Positions 8,783 through 16,334 of a stretch of DNA of 37,504 nucleotides are shown here, in pieces. The stretch is taken from NCBI GenBank assembly GCA_947462925.1, contig CANHQP010000035.1, forward strand, positions 1-37,504, given 5' to 3'. The DNA comes from Flavobacteriia bacterium. GTDB lineage: Bacteria; Bacteroidota; Bacteroidia; Flavobacteriales_D; Crocinitomicaceae. The stretch's first letter is position 1, and each line of letters opens with the position of its first letter. The notes beneath the pieces are model-generated. The model had not been told where the DNA came from and ran no database searches. It saw nothing but the letters and a program-made list of their open reading frames with translations. A program made the translations under genes and the position numbers.

Positions 8783-9205
8783 TCAATCTGTTTCGGGACC
8801 TTCCGATTCTTCCTCGTTCTTCTCTGGATTCACAAAATCAATCAATTTCTCAGTCATTTTGCCAATGAATTCATGGATTCTGTCGTGGTATTTGTGGTAC
8901 AAGACGTGCAAAATTTCGCTTAAAATCAATGATTTTAGTGCTTCGCCGCCAGATGCGTCTTTTTTGAAGATTTTCCCAACCACAAAGTCGATTCCAGCAT
9001 CGCCAGCCATCGTGCCTGCCACTTCGTTTTCTTCTCGTACGCGCAACAAAGCGTTCTTTAATAAATTCGCAGGTTGAATCGATTGGTAAACTTCATGAAA
9101 ATTGGCTTTCAACACCAATTCTTGCGCTTCTTTTTGCGATTCTAATACGGCAATTTGTTGCTTCAAAGCCAAATAATTGCTGATTGGAGGAGTTTGTTTT
9201 TCCAT
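8783..9205 (-). CDS. Hypothetical small cytoplasmic protein in the holin-like operon
   Basis: A protein of 140 residues from the ATG at 9205. A TTG at 9214 directly after the upstream stop would add three residues but is less likely. The N-terminal third is predicted coiled coil (LKQQIAVLESQKEAQELVLK). A central segment is rich in small residues (EVAGTMAGDAGIDFVVGKIF) and the tail is acidic (NPEKNEEESEGPETD). No signal peptide or clear transmembrane helix is visible. It follows the holin-like gene by 9 nt and is surely co-transcribed. I do not recognise a named family; association with the membrane partner is an inference from the pairing. Confidence 0.65.
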   Translation of the reverse strand: MEKQTPPISNYLALKQQIAVLESQKEAQELVLKANFHEVYQSIQPANLLKNALLRVREENEVAGTMAGDAGIDFVVGKIFKKDASGGEALKSLILSEILHVLYHKYHDRIHEFIGKMTEKLIDFVNPEKNEEESEGPETD

Positions 9206-9214
9206 AATTTTCAA

Positions 9215-9571
9215 TTATTGCTCTTCTAAAATTGAACGAATTAAGCGGTTGCGTACAGGACTTATAATCAAGGACTTTCGAAAAATCAATACTGTTAAAA
9301 ATAGCAAAAAGTAAAATCCAGACAGCGTTAAGAAGCCCAAGGAGTAACTTCCGAACCAATCTGAAAGGAAAAAACCAAACGAAACGCTCAAAAAAAGCAA
9401 AAAAAGCGTAATAAAAACGCCCAAAATAACCGCCAAACTGGTCATAGATCCGATGGCAGAAACCTTGTCTGTGGTTTTCAAAACCGCTAGATCATAGCGC
9501 GTTGAGAGATATGCTTTCAGATTTTCGTTCAAATCTTCGATGGGTGAATTTTCTTCCATAGAATAATGCAT
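9215..9571 (-). CDS. Small two-helix membrane protein, phage-holin-like (Holin_X/DUF1469 type)
   Basis: A 118-residue protein with a short charged N-terminal cytoplasmic helix (LNENLKAYLSTRYDLAVLKT). Two long hydrophobic segments follow (about residues 42-68 and 75-98), with a basic tail (FRKSLIISPVRNRLIRSI). This layout matches the chromosomal putative holin superfamily III proteins (Holin_X), which are usually not phage genes and whose function is unknown. A second ATG four codons in (9559) is an alternative start. It is the first gene of a two-gene unit. In other Bacteroidota I would expect a YtxH-type gene nearby; none is seen here. Confidence 0.65.
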   Translation of the reverse strand: MHYSMEENSPIEDLNENLKAYLSTRYDLAVLKTTDKVSAIGSMTSLAVILGVFITLFLLFLSVSFGFFLSDWFGSYSLGFLTLSGFYFLLFLTVLIFRKSLIISPVRNRLIRSILEEQ

Positions 9572-9646
9572 TTTGTTTGTAGTACTAAGGTACGGAAAAA
9601 GATTGGGGTTTGGTTATCTAATTACTTGGATAAATAGATTTTAAAG

Positions 9647-9662
9647 CCGTCGAATTCGACGG
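9647..9662. promoter_or_regulatory. 16-bp perfect palindrome, candidate operator
   Basis: CCGTCGAATTCGACGG reads identically on both strands. It lies between the divergent holin-like operon (start 9571) and the membrane protein gene (start 9815), in a gap without genes. It stands out as a GC-rich block in AT-rich surroundings and could bind a dimeric regulator. A symmetric site that long is unlikely by chance in a 243-bp gap, but its function is unknown. Confidence 0.45.
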
Positions 9663-9768
9663 GTTTGGAAAACATGCGAAATTACCCAAAACTTCAAAAG
9701 GGTCGATTTTGGTTCCTTAATGTTTGAAGCGGGAAGTAATTCATTTATTTTTTCGCCGACAAAATGGA

Positions 9769-9798
9769 TTGTGTATAAAGGCAATTTTCCTACTTTTA
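9769..9798 (+). promoter_or_regulatory. Promoter for the three-helix membrane protein
   Basis: TTG (9769-9771), 19 bp, then TACTTTTA (9791-9798), which differs from TAnnTTTG only at the last base. The start codon is 16 bp downstream, so the leader would be very short. Confidence 0.45.
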
Positions 9799-9814
9799 GT
9801 CCAAAATTATCTTC

Positions 9815-10435
9815 ATGGCCAAAAAATTTTTCATCTGGTTTGGAACCGCCATTGCAACCTTGCTTTTGCTCACTTTTGTGATGCCGCTTTTCATTATCTT
9901 TCATTTGAAAGGTTTCTATTACGTACTTGGCGGAATTTTGGTCACTTACCTCACCTATTTGGCTTTCAAACAAGCAGATAGCTTCGGCATTATTTTCTAT
10001 GCAGAAAAGCGAAACAAAGAGCCGAAAATGACCAAATTCAAAAAATTCATGTTGGCATTTCTGGGGATTGCTTACATCGGTGTGATTGGTGGTTTCACCT
10101 ACTTCAGAACAGATAATCTACTTCAAAAAGAAGGTGTGGTTTGTCTCGCATCCATCACCAACGGCACGCACACCACCAGAAAATCACTCAAAAGAGGAAC
10201 AGAAAACAGCTACAGCATCGAATTCACTTTCAAAACAATTTCAGGCGAAAAAATCACTGGTTTCGATAATGTCAACGCCGAAGAATTCAGCCGCCTGCGC
10301 ATTGGCTCGGTTGTCAAAGTCATTTACCAACCAAGCCACCCGATTGTGATGCGCACGATTTTGAATAAAGATGATGAATTGAAGTTTAAGGAGAAAATTG
10401 ATGCGTTTAGGGGGTTTGTGTTTTTTAATTTTTGA
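9815..10435 (+). CDS. Membrane protein of unknown function with C-terminal DUF3592-like region
   Basis: A 206-residue protein. Two hydrophobic segments lie near the N-terminus (about residues 6-30 and 33-50) and a third at about 72-95 (KFMLAFLGIAYIGVIGGFTY). A soluble domain of about 100 residues follows. Its pattern (VVCLASITNGT, YSIEFTFKTISGEKITG, LRIGSVVKVIYQPSHP) resembles the beta-rich DUF3592 fold of small membrane proteins. The C-terminal end (FRGFVFFNF) is hydrophobic again. The ATG fits a promoter immediately upstream. It has no obvious operon partner, as the next gene is convergent. The role is unknown. Confidence 0.65.
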   Translation: MAKKFFIWFGTAIATLLLLTFVMPLFIIFHLKGFYYVLGGILVTYLTYLAFKQADSFGIIFYAEKRNKEPKMTKFKKFMLAFLGIAYIGVIGGFTYFRTDNLLQKEGVVCLASITNGTHTTRKSLKRGTENSYSIEFTFKTISGEKITGFDNVNAEEFSRLRIGSVVKVIYQPSHPIVMRTILNKDDELKFKEKIDAFRGFVFFNF

Positions 10436-10458
10436 TGAGAATTAAATTTTCTTAAAAA

Positions 10459-11622
10459 TCACTTCGCATACTCCTTCACAACTACCCCTTTCTCAATGCG
10501 ATATTTCTGATTCATGAAAGTGAATTTTTCGCCTTCGCTTTTCTTGATTAAATTTTCCAAATCGGCTTCCATGGTGTGCACAGAGCCGCCTGTTTCGCGG
10601 GCGAGGTTGAGGTATTCGGCACTGATTCCGTAACTGGTGCCACACAAAATGATGCGCACGGGTTTGTTGAGTTTTTCCAATAAAACGATGTCCTTGATGG
10701 GCGCTAAATTGTCGGCGATGAGAATATATTCTGACGCTTTGGGTGCCACTTTATAGGCGTATAACAATGCTTCACAATCGTTTTCGGGCGCGTCGCCTCC
10801 GCAACCTGCACGGATGGTTTTCATAGCCAATTCACGTACTTGTTTGTAATTGTTGCCTTTGTCGTGGTAAATGCCGCCCGTACTTCCAATCACTTTTTTG
10901 CTGTTGGGCGTTGAATCGCCATCGTTGAAGAAAATCAAATCTTGGATGCGGTGATCGTTTACTTTCAACTTAAACCACAAAACCAATTGCGCGGTATAAG
11001 GCGCCATCGATCCTGTCATATCGGCCACAACTGCCATGTTTTTCCAATTTTTGTTGCGCTCAAAAACCTTGAAAATCGTTGAGTCAGGCAAACTTTTTCT
11101 CAATTTGATTGGGTCTTTGATGTCTTCTTCCAGCGGTAAATACTTGCTAGTAACTGCAATTTCCATCAAGCGGTCTTCCTCGGTTTGCGGTCCTTTGTAG
11201 TGAATCACAATGCCGTGAAACATCGTTTTGGCTTCCGCTTCATTTTTGCAATCCGTTTGGCGAATGATTTTCCAAGTGATTTCGTAATCCGAAACCAAGG
11301 ATTTACGCCAACTCTCCACTTCTTTGATGCGATTCAAATTCAATTTTTTCAAATCTTGCCCTTTGGGATAATCGGTGAAAACCAAATCAATTTGTCGCAC
11401 GTCTGCTGTTTTCAAAAACAGTTTGTCTTTTTCCGAAATCAAATAACTTTCGCCAAAAGGCATATTAAAAACCTCCGCTTTCAAAGAGCTCGTCTTCAAC
11501 AAATACCGCGGACGTTGAATTTCAACTTGTCCTACAATTTCAGTCGCTGTGCGAATTTCTGTGGCGAAAGAAGAAAATGTTGCTGCAACACTCACCCAAA
11601 ATAAAAGAAACAATGTTTTCAT
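10459..11622 (-). CDS. Secreted VWA-type domain protein
   Basis: A 387-residue protein with a signal peptide (MKTLFLLFWVSVAATFSSFA). An N-terminal region of about 170 residues matches no family I recognise. It leads into a von Willebrand A-like fold from about residue 194. The metal-site motif is D201-M-T-G-S205 in the strand MAVVADMTGSM, a variant of the usual DxSxS with Thr for the first Ser. Later strands (LIFFNDGDSTP, YILIADNLAP, RIILCGTSYG) and the TGGIY segment fit the Rossmann-like core. It is expected in the periplasm or at the cell surface, with metal-dependent binding as its probable activity. It is monocistronic and convergent with the 9815 gene. Confidence 0.7.
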   Translation of the reverse strand: MKTLFLLFWVSVAATFSSFATEIRTATEIVGQVEIQRPRYLLKTSSLKAEVFNMPFGESYLISEKDKLFLKTADVRQIDLVFTDYPKGQDLKKLNLNRIKEVESWRKSLVSDYEITWKIIRQTDCKNEAEAKTMFHGIVIHYKGPQTEEDRLMEIAVTSKYLPLEEDIKDPIKLRKSLPDSTIFKVFERNKNWKNMAVVADMTGSMAPYTAQLVLWFKLKVNDHRIQDLIFFNDGDSTPNSKKVIGSTGGIYHDKGNNYKQVRELAMKTIRAGCGGDAPENDCEALLYAYKVAPKASEYILIADNLAPIKDIVLLEKLNKPVRIILCGTSYGISAEYLNLARETGGSVHTMEADLENLIKKSEGEKFTFMNQKYRIEKGVVVKEYAK

Positions 11623-12073
11623 GATAAGGAGAATTTAATGACTTGTTTAGCATATAATGTCAACAATTGAAAAAGGTAACAGATGGAAGTTGGATTGATA
11701 GATGGTTGGATTATTGGATTTACTGCGTCTGTGCTTCGCGCTCACCCCGTGGCTGACGTGTTTTTGGGCACAAAAAAAAGCCTTAAAACTTAAGACTCTT
11801 TCTTCAATCTGCGGAGAGAGCGGGATTATCTTCGCTAAAGCTCGATGGGCTCCACTGCGTTCCGGCTCGAACCGGGGTTCTCATCCCGCACTTTTGGGCA
11901 CAAAAAAAGCCTTAAAAACTTAAGACTCTTTCTTCAATCTGCGGAGAGAGCGGGATTATCTTCGCTAAAGCTTCGATGGGCTCCACTGCGTTTCGGCTCG
12001 AACCGGGGTTCTCATCCCACTCTTTTGGGCACAAAAAAAAGCCTTAAAAACTTAAGACTCTTTCTTCAATCTG
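11623..12073 (-). repeat. Tandem units derived from the tRNA-Ser 3' end and terminator
   Basis: Two extra copies of a roughly 130-bp unit (11762-11890 and 11892-12021) lie downstream of the tRNA-Ser gene. Each repeats the terminal 16 nt of the tRNA (at 11812-11827 and 11942-11957), the following spacer and the terminator (11772-11796 and 11902-11926). Between the tRNA pieces is a 64-nt insert absent from the tRNA. On the minus strand the insert begins GCGGGAT (copy 1) or GTGGGAT (copy 2), able to pair with ATCCCGC from the tRNA T-stem. A decayed partial copy may precede them (about 11721-11761). Plus-strand open frames across here are artefacts. Positions 11623-11720 hold nothing recognisable apart from the upstream region of the VWA gene. 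Confidence 0.75.
12033..12058 (-). terminator. tRNA-Ser terminator
   Basis: On the minus strand GTCTTAA and TTAAGGC form a 7-bp stem (one G-U pair) around GTTT, followed by eight T. It begins 16 nt after the tRNA discriminator base and is repeated in both downstream tandem units. Confidence 0.75.
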
Positions 12074-12161
12074 CGGAGAGAGCGGGATTCGAACCCGCGA
12101 TACACTTTTGGCGTATACACACTTTCCAGGCGTGCTCCTTCAACCACTCGGACACCTCTCC
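12074..12161 (-). tRNA. tRNA-Ser, anticodon GGA
   Basis: The 88-nt minus-strand sequence folds as a class II tRNA. The acceptor stem is GGAGAGG with TCTCTCC (last pair G-U), with discriminator G. The anticodon stem is CACGC/GTGTG with loop CTGGAAA, giving anticodon GGA (plus 12125-12127). The long variable arm has stem TATAC/GTGTA, and the T-arm is GCGGG-TTCGAAT-CCCGC. It reads serine UCC and UCU codons. CCA is not encoded. A TACTTTTG element lies just upstream and a terminator just downstream. Confidence 0.97.
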
Positions 12162-12187
12162 TATTATTGGTTTCCCTTTCGGGGTCA

Positions 12188-12195
12188 CAAAAGTA
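12188..12195 (-). promoter_or_regulatory. tRNA-Ser -7 element
   Basis: TACTTTTG on the minus strand is a perfect TAnnTTTG, ending 26 bp before the tRNA 5' end. No TTG is seen at the expected upstream distance, where the sequence runs into the 3' end of ansA. Confidence 0.45.
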
Positions 12196-12224
12196 CTAAA
12201 TTAATCTGAATCCTTGCGATTTCC

Positions 12225-13247
12225 TTAACAAGTCATTTCTCCATTCAAATCTTGCGACAAAATTTGACGAATTTCTTGTGCGTTTTGTCCTTTGCCTAAT
12301 GCGTACATCATCTTGGTAACTGCTGCTTCAGTAGTCAAATCAAATCCACCAATCACGCCCGCTTTTTGGAAAAAAGAACTGGTTTCATAGCGCCCTTGCT
12401 CCACGCTGCCTGTGCTGCATTGCGTGATGTTGAGCACAATTCCACCTTGCTCCAAATACGTTTTTATCAATTCCGTAAACCGTGCATCTGATGGAGAATT
12501 TCCCGCTCCAAATGTCTCAATAATGATTCCTTTTACCAATTGAAAATCAAACAAACTTTTGTAAACTTCGGCACTAAATCCTGGGAAAATTTTCAACAAC
12601 GCAACACGATTGTCAAAGGCAGTATATAAACTCAGTTTTTGATCATTTTTCGATGGCTCATGGTGGTAACGAATAGAAACTCCTGCAACAGCCAATTCAG
12701 GAAAATTCGGAGAACTAAACGCCTCAAATTCTGTGGCTGAAATTTTTGATGTTCGATTTCCTCTATATAACGAATATTCAAAATAAATCGCCACTTCTTG
12801 AATTTTTGGTAAACCGTTTTCGTCTTTCGCGGCTGCAATTTCAATCGAAGTAATCAAATTTTCTTTTCCATCAGTTCTAATTGTTCCTATTGGCAATTGT
12901 GAACCCGTCAAAATCACAGGTTTCGACAATCCTTGCAACATAAAACTCAAAGCTGACGCAGTATAAGCCATGGTGTCTGAACCGTGTAATATCACAAATC
13001 CATCAAATTGCTCATAATTTTCAAACACAATCTCAGCGATTTCTGCCCATTTTTCGGGATTCATCTCTGAAGAATCGACAGGTTGATCAAATGAAATGGC
13101 TTTTAAATCCACATTCAATCTGTCCAATTCTGGAATTTGATTCGACAAATGATTGAAATCAAATGCCTTTAAAACACCCGTTTTTGGGTCGTTAATCATC
13201 CCGATTGTTCCACCGGTATAAATCATTAAAACGCTTGGCTTTTCCAT
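12225..13247 (-). CDS. ansA: Type I (cytoplasmic) L-asparaginase
   Basis: A 340-residue asparaginase hydrolysing asparagine to aspartate and ammonia. Both active-site motifs are present: TGGTIGM at the N-terminus (about residues 11-17) with the nucleophilic Thr, and VILHGSDTMAYTASALSFML with the second Thr-Asp pair. The GNRTSK segment and a C-terminal regulatory half (about residues 210-340) match type I enzymes. There is no signal peptide, so it is cytoplasmic. The ATG at 13247 is chosen over the preceding TTG at 13250. It starts 4 nt after the tatD stop and is the last gene of the lipoprotein-tatD-ansA unit. The same pathway end-product (aspartate) gives no clear link to tatD. Confidence 0.92.
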   Translation of the reverse strand: MEKPSVLMIYTGGTIGMINDPKTGVLKAFDFNHLSNQIPELDRLNVDLKAISFDQPVDSSEMNPEKWAEIAEIVFENYEQFDGFVILHGSDTMAYTASALSFMLQGLSKPVILTGSQLPIGTIRTDGKENLITSIEIAAAKDENGLPKIQEVAIYFEYSLYRGNRTSKISATEFEAFSSPNFPELAVAGVSIRYHHEPSKNDQKLSLYTAFDNRVALLKIFPGFSAEVYKSLFDFQLVKGIIIETFGAGNSPSDARFTELIKTYLEQGGIVLNITQCSTGSVEQGRYETSSFFQKAGVIGGFDLTTEAAVTKMMYALGKGQNAQEIRQILSQDLNGEMTC

Positions 13248-13251
13248 CAAC

Positions 13252-14022
13252 TTAAGATTTGAAAAACAAATTTTCTGCGTTCGCAGTTGTCAACTCTCCT
13301 ATTTTGGCAACTGAAATTTCAAAAATATTGGAAATTTTATCAGCTATAAGTGGAATATATGCACTTTCATTTCGCTTGCCTCGGTGAGGTGTTGGTGCCA
13401 AATAAGGCGAATCCGTTTCCAAAATCAATTGATCCAATGGAATGTTTTTCACCACTTCCTCCAATCCAGATTTTTTGAATGTGACCACTCCTCCTATTCC
13501 AAATAAAAATCCACCGTAAGATTGAATTTTTTGAACATCTTCCACGGTACCAGAAAAACAATGAAAAACCCCTCGCAAACGTTCATCGTTGTGTTTGTCC
13601 AAAACCTCAAAAATTTCTGGAAAGGAACTCCTTGCATGAATTACAATCGGCAAATCAAGTTCTTTTGCCCAATTAATTTGACGAATAAATGCTTCTACTT
13701 GCTGCGCTTTGTAGCTTTCTTCCCAATACAAATCAATGCCTATTTCACCAACGGCCACAAATTTGCGTGCAAACAAATGTTTTTGAACAATAGCCAATTG
13801 CTCCTCCCAATCTTCTTCGACGGAAGTTGGGTGCAAACCCATCATTGGAAAACAATTCGCAGGATATTTTTGCTCCAAAGCAAACATTCCTTCAATAGAA
13901 TCTTTGTCTATATTCGGAAGCAACATTTTAGTCACGCCCGCTTCAATCGCTTTTTGAATCACCAAATCTCTGTCTTCTGAAAAAGTATCGGCATACAAAT
14001 GTGTGTGCGTATCTATAAACAT
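13252..14022 (-). CDS. tatD: TatD-family metal-dependent hydrolase/DNase
   Basis: A 256-residue TIM-barrel protein. The metal ligands are visible: THTH near the N-terminus (residues 4-7), GEIGIDLYW with the conserved Glu, VIHAR, FHCFSG and the C-terminal ETDSPYLAP with Asp. TatD proteins are cytoplasmic 3'-5' exonucleases or DNases acting on single-stranded DNA, and some take part in DNA repair. Length and motif order are standard. It is preceded by a small lipoprotein gene (7-nt gap) and followed by ansA (4-nt gap), so it forms the middle of a three-gene operon. TatD versus the YcfH/YjjV paralogues cannot be decided here. Confidence 0.9.
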   Translation of the reverse strand: MFIDTHTHLYADTFSEDRDLVIQKAIEAGVTKMLLPNIDKDSIEGMFALEQKYPANCFPMMGLHPTSVEEDWEEQLAIVQKHLFARKFVAVGEIGIDLYWEESYKAQQVEAFIRQINWAKELDLPIVIHARSSFPEIFEVLDKHNDERLRGVFHCFSGTVEDVQKIQSYGGFLFGIGGVVTFKKSGLEEVVKNIPLDQLILETDSPYLAPTPHRGKRNESAYIPLIADKISNIFEISVAKIGELTTANAENLFFKS

Positions 14023-14029
14023 GGTTTTC

Positions 14030-14281
14030 TTATTTTTGACATTCTGCTTTGCGCTTCAACATTTCCTCGCCACCCATGGTTTGAAAATCTTTGCATTTCT
14101 TGTCTTTCTCAGCACGAAGTCTAAACAAATCTTTCTTCTGTTGTTCAGTTACTTCACTCGTTAAAAGTTTGGCTGACAATTGATTTAATTCTTCTCCAAC
14201 TTCCAAACATTCACACATTTTCGTGTCTTTGGTCCCGCAGGAAAACAACAAAAATGCAGAGATGAATAAATAATAACGCAT
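14030..14281 (-). CDS. Small lipoprotein of unknown function
   Basis: An 83-residue protein with a lipoprotein signal (MRYYLFISAFLLFSC, lipobox Cys15). The mature part is short and charged and has four further Cys (two in MCECLEVGEE, then KKCKDF and AECQK), suggesting disulfides or metal binding in the periplasm. It heads the tatD-ansA operon. I recognise no family. Confidence 0.75.
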   Translation of the reverse strand: MRYYLFISAFLLFSCGTKDTKMCECLEVGEELNQLSAKLLTSEVTEQQKKDLFRLRAEKDKKCKDFQTMGGEEMLKRKAECQK

Positions 14282-14366
14282 GTTCTCTAATTTTTACCGC
14301 CAAAATAGACAAAAATGACGAATGATTCGTTTGTTGTTTGTAATTTTCGGACTCAAAAACGCAGTT

Positions 14367-15494
14367 ATGTCAAAACTTCCACATGTAGGTACGACGATTT
14401 TCACCACCATGTCAAAAATGGCGATGGATCATCAGGCAATCAATCTTTCGCAAGGATTTCCAAATTTCCCAGTAGATGAAAAATTGACCGATATTTTGGT
14501 AGAAACAGCCAAAGAAAATGCGCATCAATATGTTCCCATGAGCGGTTTGCCTGCCTTGTTGGAAGGAATTGCAACCTTGACTTGGGATAATTACCAAAGA
14601 AAAGTAAATCCTGCAACTGACATTTTGGTCACCGCTGGAGCGACACAAGGAATTTTTACAGCCATTCAAGCGTTTGTAAAAACTGGACAAGAAGTTGTGA
14701 TTTTGGATCCTGCATATGATTGCTATGCTCCGGCTGTGATTTTAGCAGGTGGAACTCCCGTTCATATCAACATGAAGTTAGATTTTACGCCAGATTGGGA
14801 GAAAATCAATTCGAATGTGAATGATAAAACGGCGATGATTATCGTTAATAATCCGCACAATCCATCTGGAAAAATTTTGCAAGAATCAGACCTCATCGAA
14901 CTCGAAAAATTGATGGATAAACATCCAAAATTGTTGTTGCTTTCAGATGAAGTTTATGAATACATTACATTCGAACAAAAACACATTTCAGCCAATACAA
15001 GAAATAGTTTGATCGACAGAACAATTGTTGTTTCCTCTTTTGGTAAAACATTTCACATCACTGGATGGAAAATTGGATATCTCATTGCGCCTGAAAATCT
15101 GATGGTAGAAATCAAAAAAGTACATCAGTTTTTGGTTTTCTGCGTGAATAGCGTGGCACAAATCTCCTTGGCAAAATACTTAAAAGAGGTTGATGTTCAG
15201 AAGCTCGGTGCGTTTTATCAAACGAAGCGAGATTATTTCAAACAATTAATTTCCAGCAGCCGTTTCAAATTATTGCCTTCTGAAGGTTCTTACTTTCAAA
15301 CAGCGAGTTATAAAGAAATTTCCAACCAATCTGACATGGATTTTGTGACTGAAATGGTTCAAACACACGGTGTCGCGGCGATTCCATTTTCAGCTTTTTA
15401 CCAAGATCACAACGACCAAAAAATCATCCGTTTTTGCTTTGCCAAAGACAACGAAACACTAGAAAAAGCAGCAGAAAAATTATGCAAGATTTAA
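14367..15494 (+). CDS. Class I/II PLP aminotransferase, methionine/glutamine transaminase type
   Basis: A protein of 375 residues from the ATG at 14367. An ATG at 14322 in frame would add 15 hydrophobic residues (IRLLFVIFGLK) that the family lacks, so I prefer the downstream start giving MSKLPHVGTTIFTTMSKMA. It has the fold-type I features: the substrate-loop motif NLSQGFPNFP, NNPHNPSGK, LLSDEVYEYI and the PLP Lys in SSFGKTFHITGWKIGY. It resembles E. coli YbdL and the kynurenine/glutamine transaminase group, which use methionine or glutamine with 2-oxo acids. The next gene, an omega-amidase overlapping by 13 nt, strongly supports glutamine-type transamination, because omega-amidase removes the resulting 2-oxoglutaramate. 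Confidence 0.85.
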   Translation: MSKLPHVGTTIFTTMSKMAMDHQAINLSQGFPNFPVDEKLTDILVETAKENAHQYVPMSGLPALLEGIATLTWDNYQRKVNPATDILVTAGATQGIFTAIQAFVKTGQEVVILDPAYDCYAPAVILAGGTPVHINMKLDFTPDWEKINSNVNDKTAMIIVNNPHNPSGKILQESDLIELEKLMDKHPKLLLLSDEVYEYITFEQKHISANTRNSLIDRTIVVSSFGKTFHITGWKIGYLIAPENLMVEIKKVHQFLVFCVNSVAQISLAKYLKEVDVQKLGAFYQTKRDYFKQLISSSRFKLLPSEGSYFQTASYKEISNQSDMDFVTEMVQTHGVAAIPFSAFYQDHNDQKIIRFCFAKDNETLEKAAEKLCKI

Positions 15495-16264
15495 ACGTAA
15501 CACTGATTCAATGCAAACAGTTTTGGGAAGATAAAACTGCAAATTTGGCACATTTTGATTCCTTGCTTGAATCTGTAAGTGACAGCGATTTAATATTGTT
15601 ACCTGAAATGTTTCATACAGGTTTTTCGATGAATCCATCCAATCTAGCTGAATCAATGAATGATTCCATAGCAATAAATTGGTTGATCAAAACGGCGAAA
15701 GAAAAAAACAGCGCTATCTACACTTCCTTCATCGCCAAAGAAGACAATTGCTTCTACAATAGAGGAATTTTTATGTTTCCTAATGGAAATTTTGAAATTT
15801 ACGACAAGCGAAAGTTATTCAGTCTGGCTGGGGAGCACGAAGTTTTTACTGCGGGAACAAAAGAAACCATCGTTGAATATTTAGGTTGGAAAATTCAATT
15901 GCAAATTTGTTATGATTTACGTTTTCCAGAAATAGCGAGAAATCGATGGATCTCCAACGAAAATCCTGCTTATGACGTTTTACTGTATGTAGCCAATTGG
16001 CCTGAAAAAAGAGTTTTGCATTGGAAAGCGCTTTTAACAGCAAGAGCTATTGAAAATCAATGTTTTGTCGTTGGTGTAAACCGTGTAGGAAAAGATGGAA
16101 AAGATTTGGATTACAGTGGAGATTCTGCAGTTATTGATGCCCTTGGAAATCAAGCTGTAACTTTTGAATATGCCCAGGAGTCTATCAAAAACATTGAGCT
16201 AAATAAAGAAAAACTCAATGAAGTTAGAAAACAACTTTCTTTCATAAAAGATGTAAGTTGTTAA
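15482..16264 (+). CDS. Carbon-nitrogen hydrolase, probable omega-amidase (YafV/Nit2 type)
   Basis: A 260-residue nitrilase-superfamily enzyme. The catalytic triad is visible: Glu in LLPEMFHTGFS, Lys in YDKRKLFS and Cys in LQICYDLRFPE. The HWKALLTARAIENQCFVVGV segment is typical of YafV/Nit2. The likely reaction is hydrolysis of 2-oxoglutaramate (or 2-oxosuccinamate) to 2-oxoglutarate and ammonia. The ATG at 15482 overlaps the aminotransferase end by 13 nt; a longer upstream frame adds a basic non-homologous segment and is rejected. The pair resembles the YbdL/YafV and MtnE/MtnU transaminase/omega-amidase couples of methionine salvage, though no other salvage gene is nearby. Confidence 0.85.
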   Translation: MQDLNVTLIQCKQFWEDKTANLAHFDSLLESVSDSDLILLPEMFHTGFSMNPSNLAESMNDSIAINWLIKTAKEKNSAIYTSFIAKEDNCFYNRGIFMFPNGNFEIYDKRKLFSLAGEHEVFTAGTKETIVEYLGWKIQLQICYDLRFPEIARNRWISNENPAYDVLLYVANWPEKRVLHWKALLTARAIENQCFVVGVNRVGKDGKDLDYSGDSAVIDALGNQAVTFEYAQESIKNIELNKEKLNEVRKQLSFIKDVSC

Positions 16265-16302
16265 AAAAAGTTTGAACATTTATTTATTAGTAAATTGTAT
16301 GT

Positions 16303-16310
16303 TATATTTG
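16303..16310 (+). promoter_or_regulatory. -7 element of the 621-residue T9SS cargo gene
   Basis: TATATTTG is a perfect TAnnTTTG ending 24 bp before the ATG. The upstream half is AT-rich without a TTG at 19 bp. The downstream gene is preceded by a 70-bp gap and followed by a terminator, so it should be independently transcribed. Confidence 0.5.
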
Positions 16311-16334
16311 TTACACTTAAATTAATTTAAAATT

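Noticed and set aside
9215..9571. A prophage remnant, suggested by the holin-like protein
   Set aside because: No other phage gene is present; chromosomal holin-X-like genes are common and unrelated to prophages.
11702..12204. Two plus-strand open frames over the tRNA-Ser tandem repeats
   Set aside because: They translate the antisense of the tRNA and its duplicated 3' ends (the SAERAGFEPAI string is typical of such false proteins).
14322..14366. Extended N-terminus of the aminotransferase
   Set aside because: It adds a hydrophobic segment that the family lacks; the ATG at 14367 gives the standard start.
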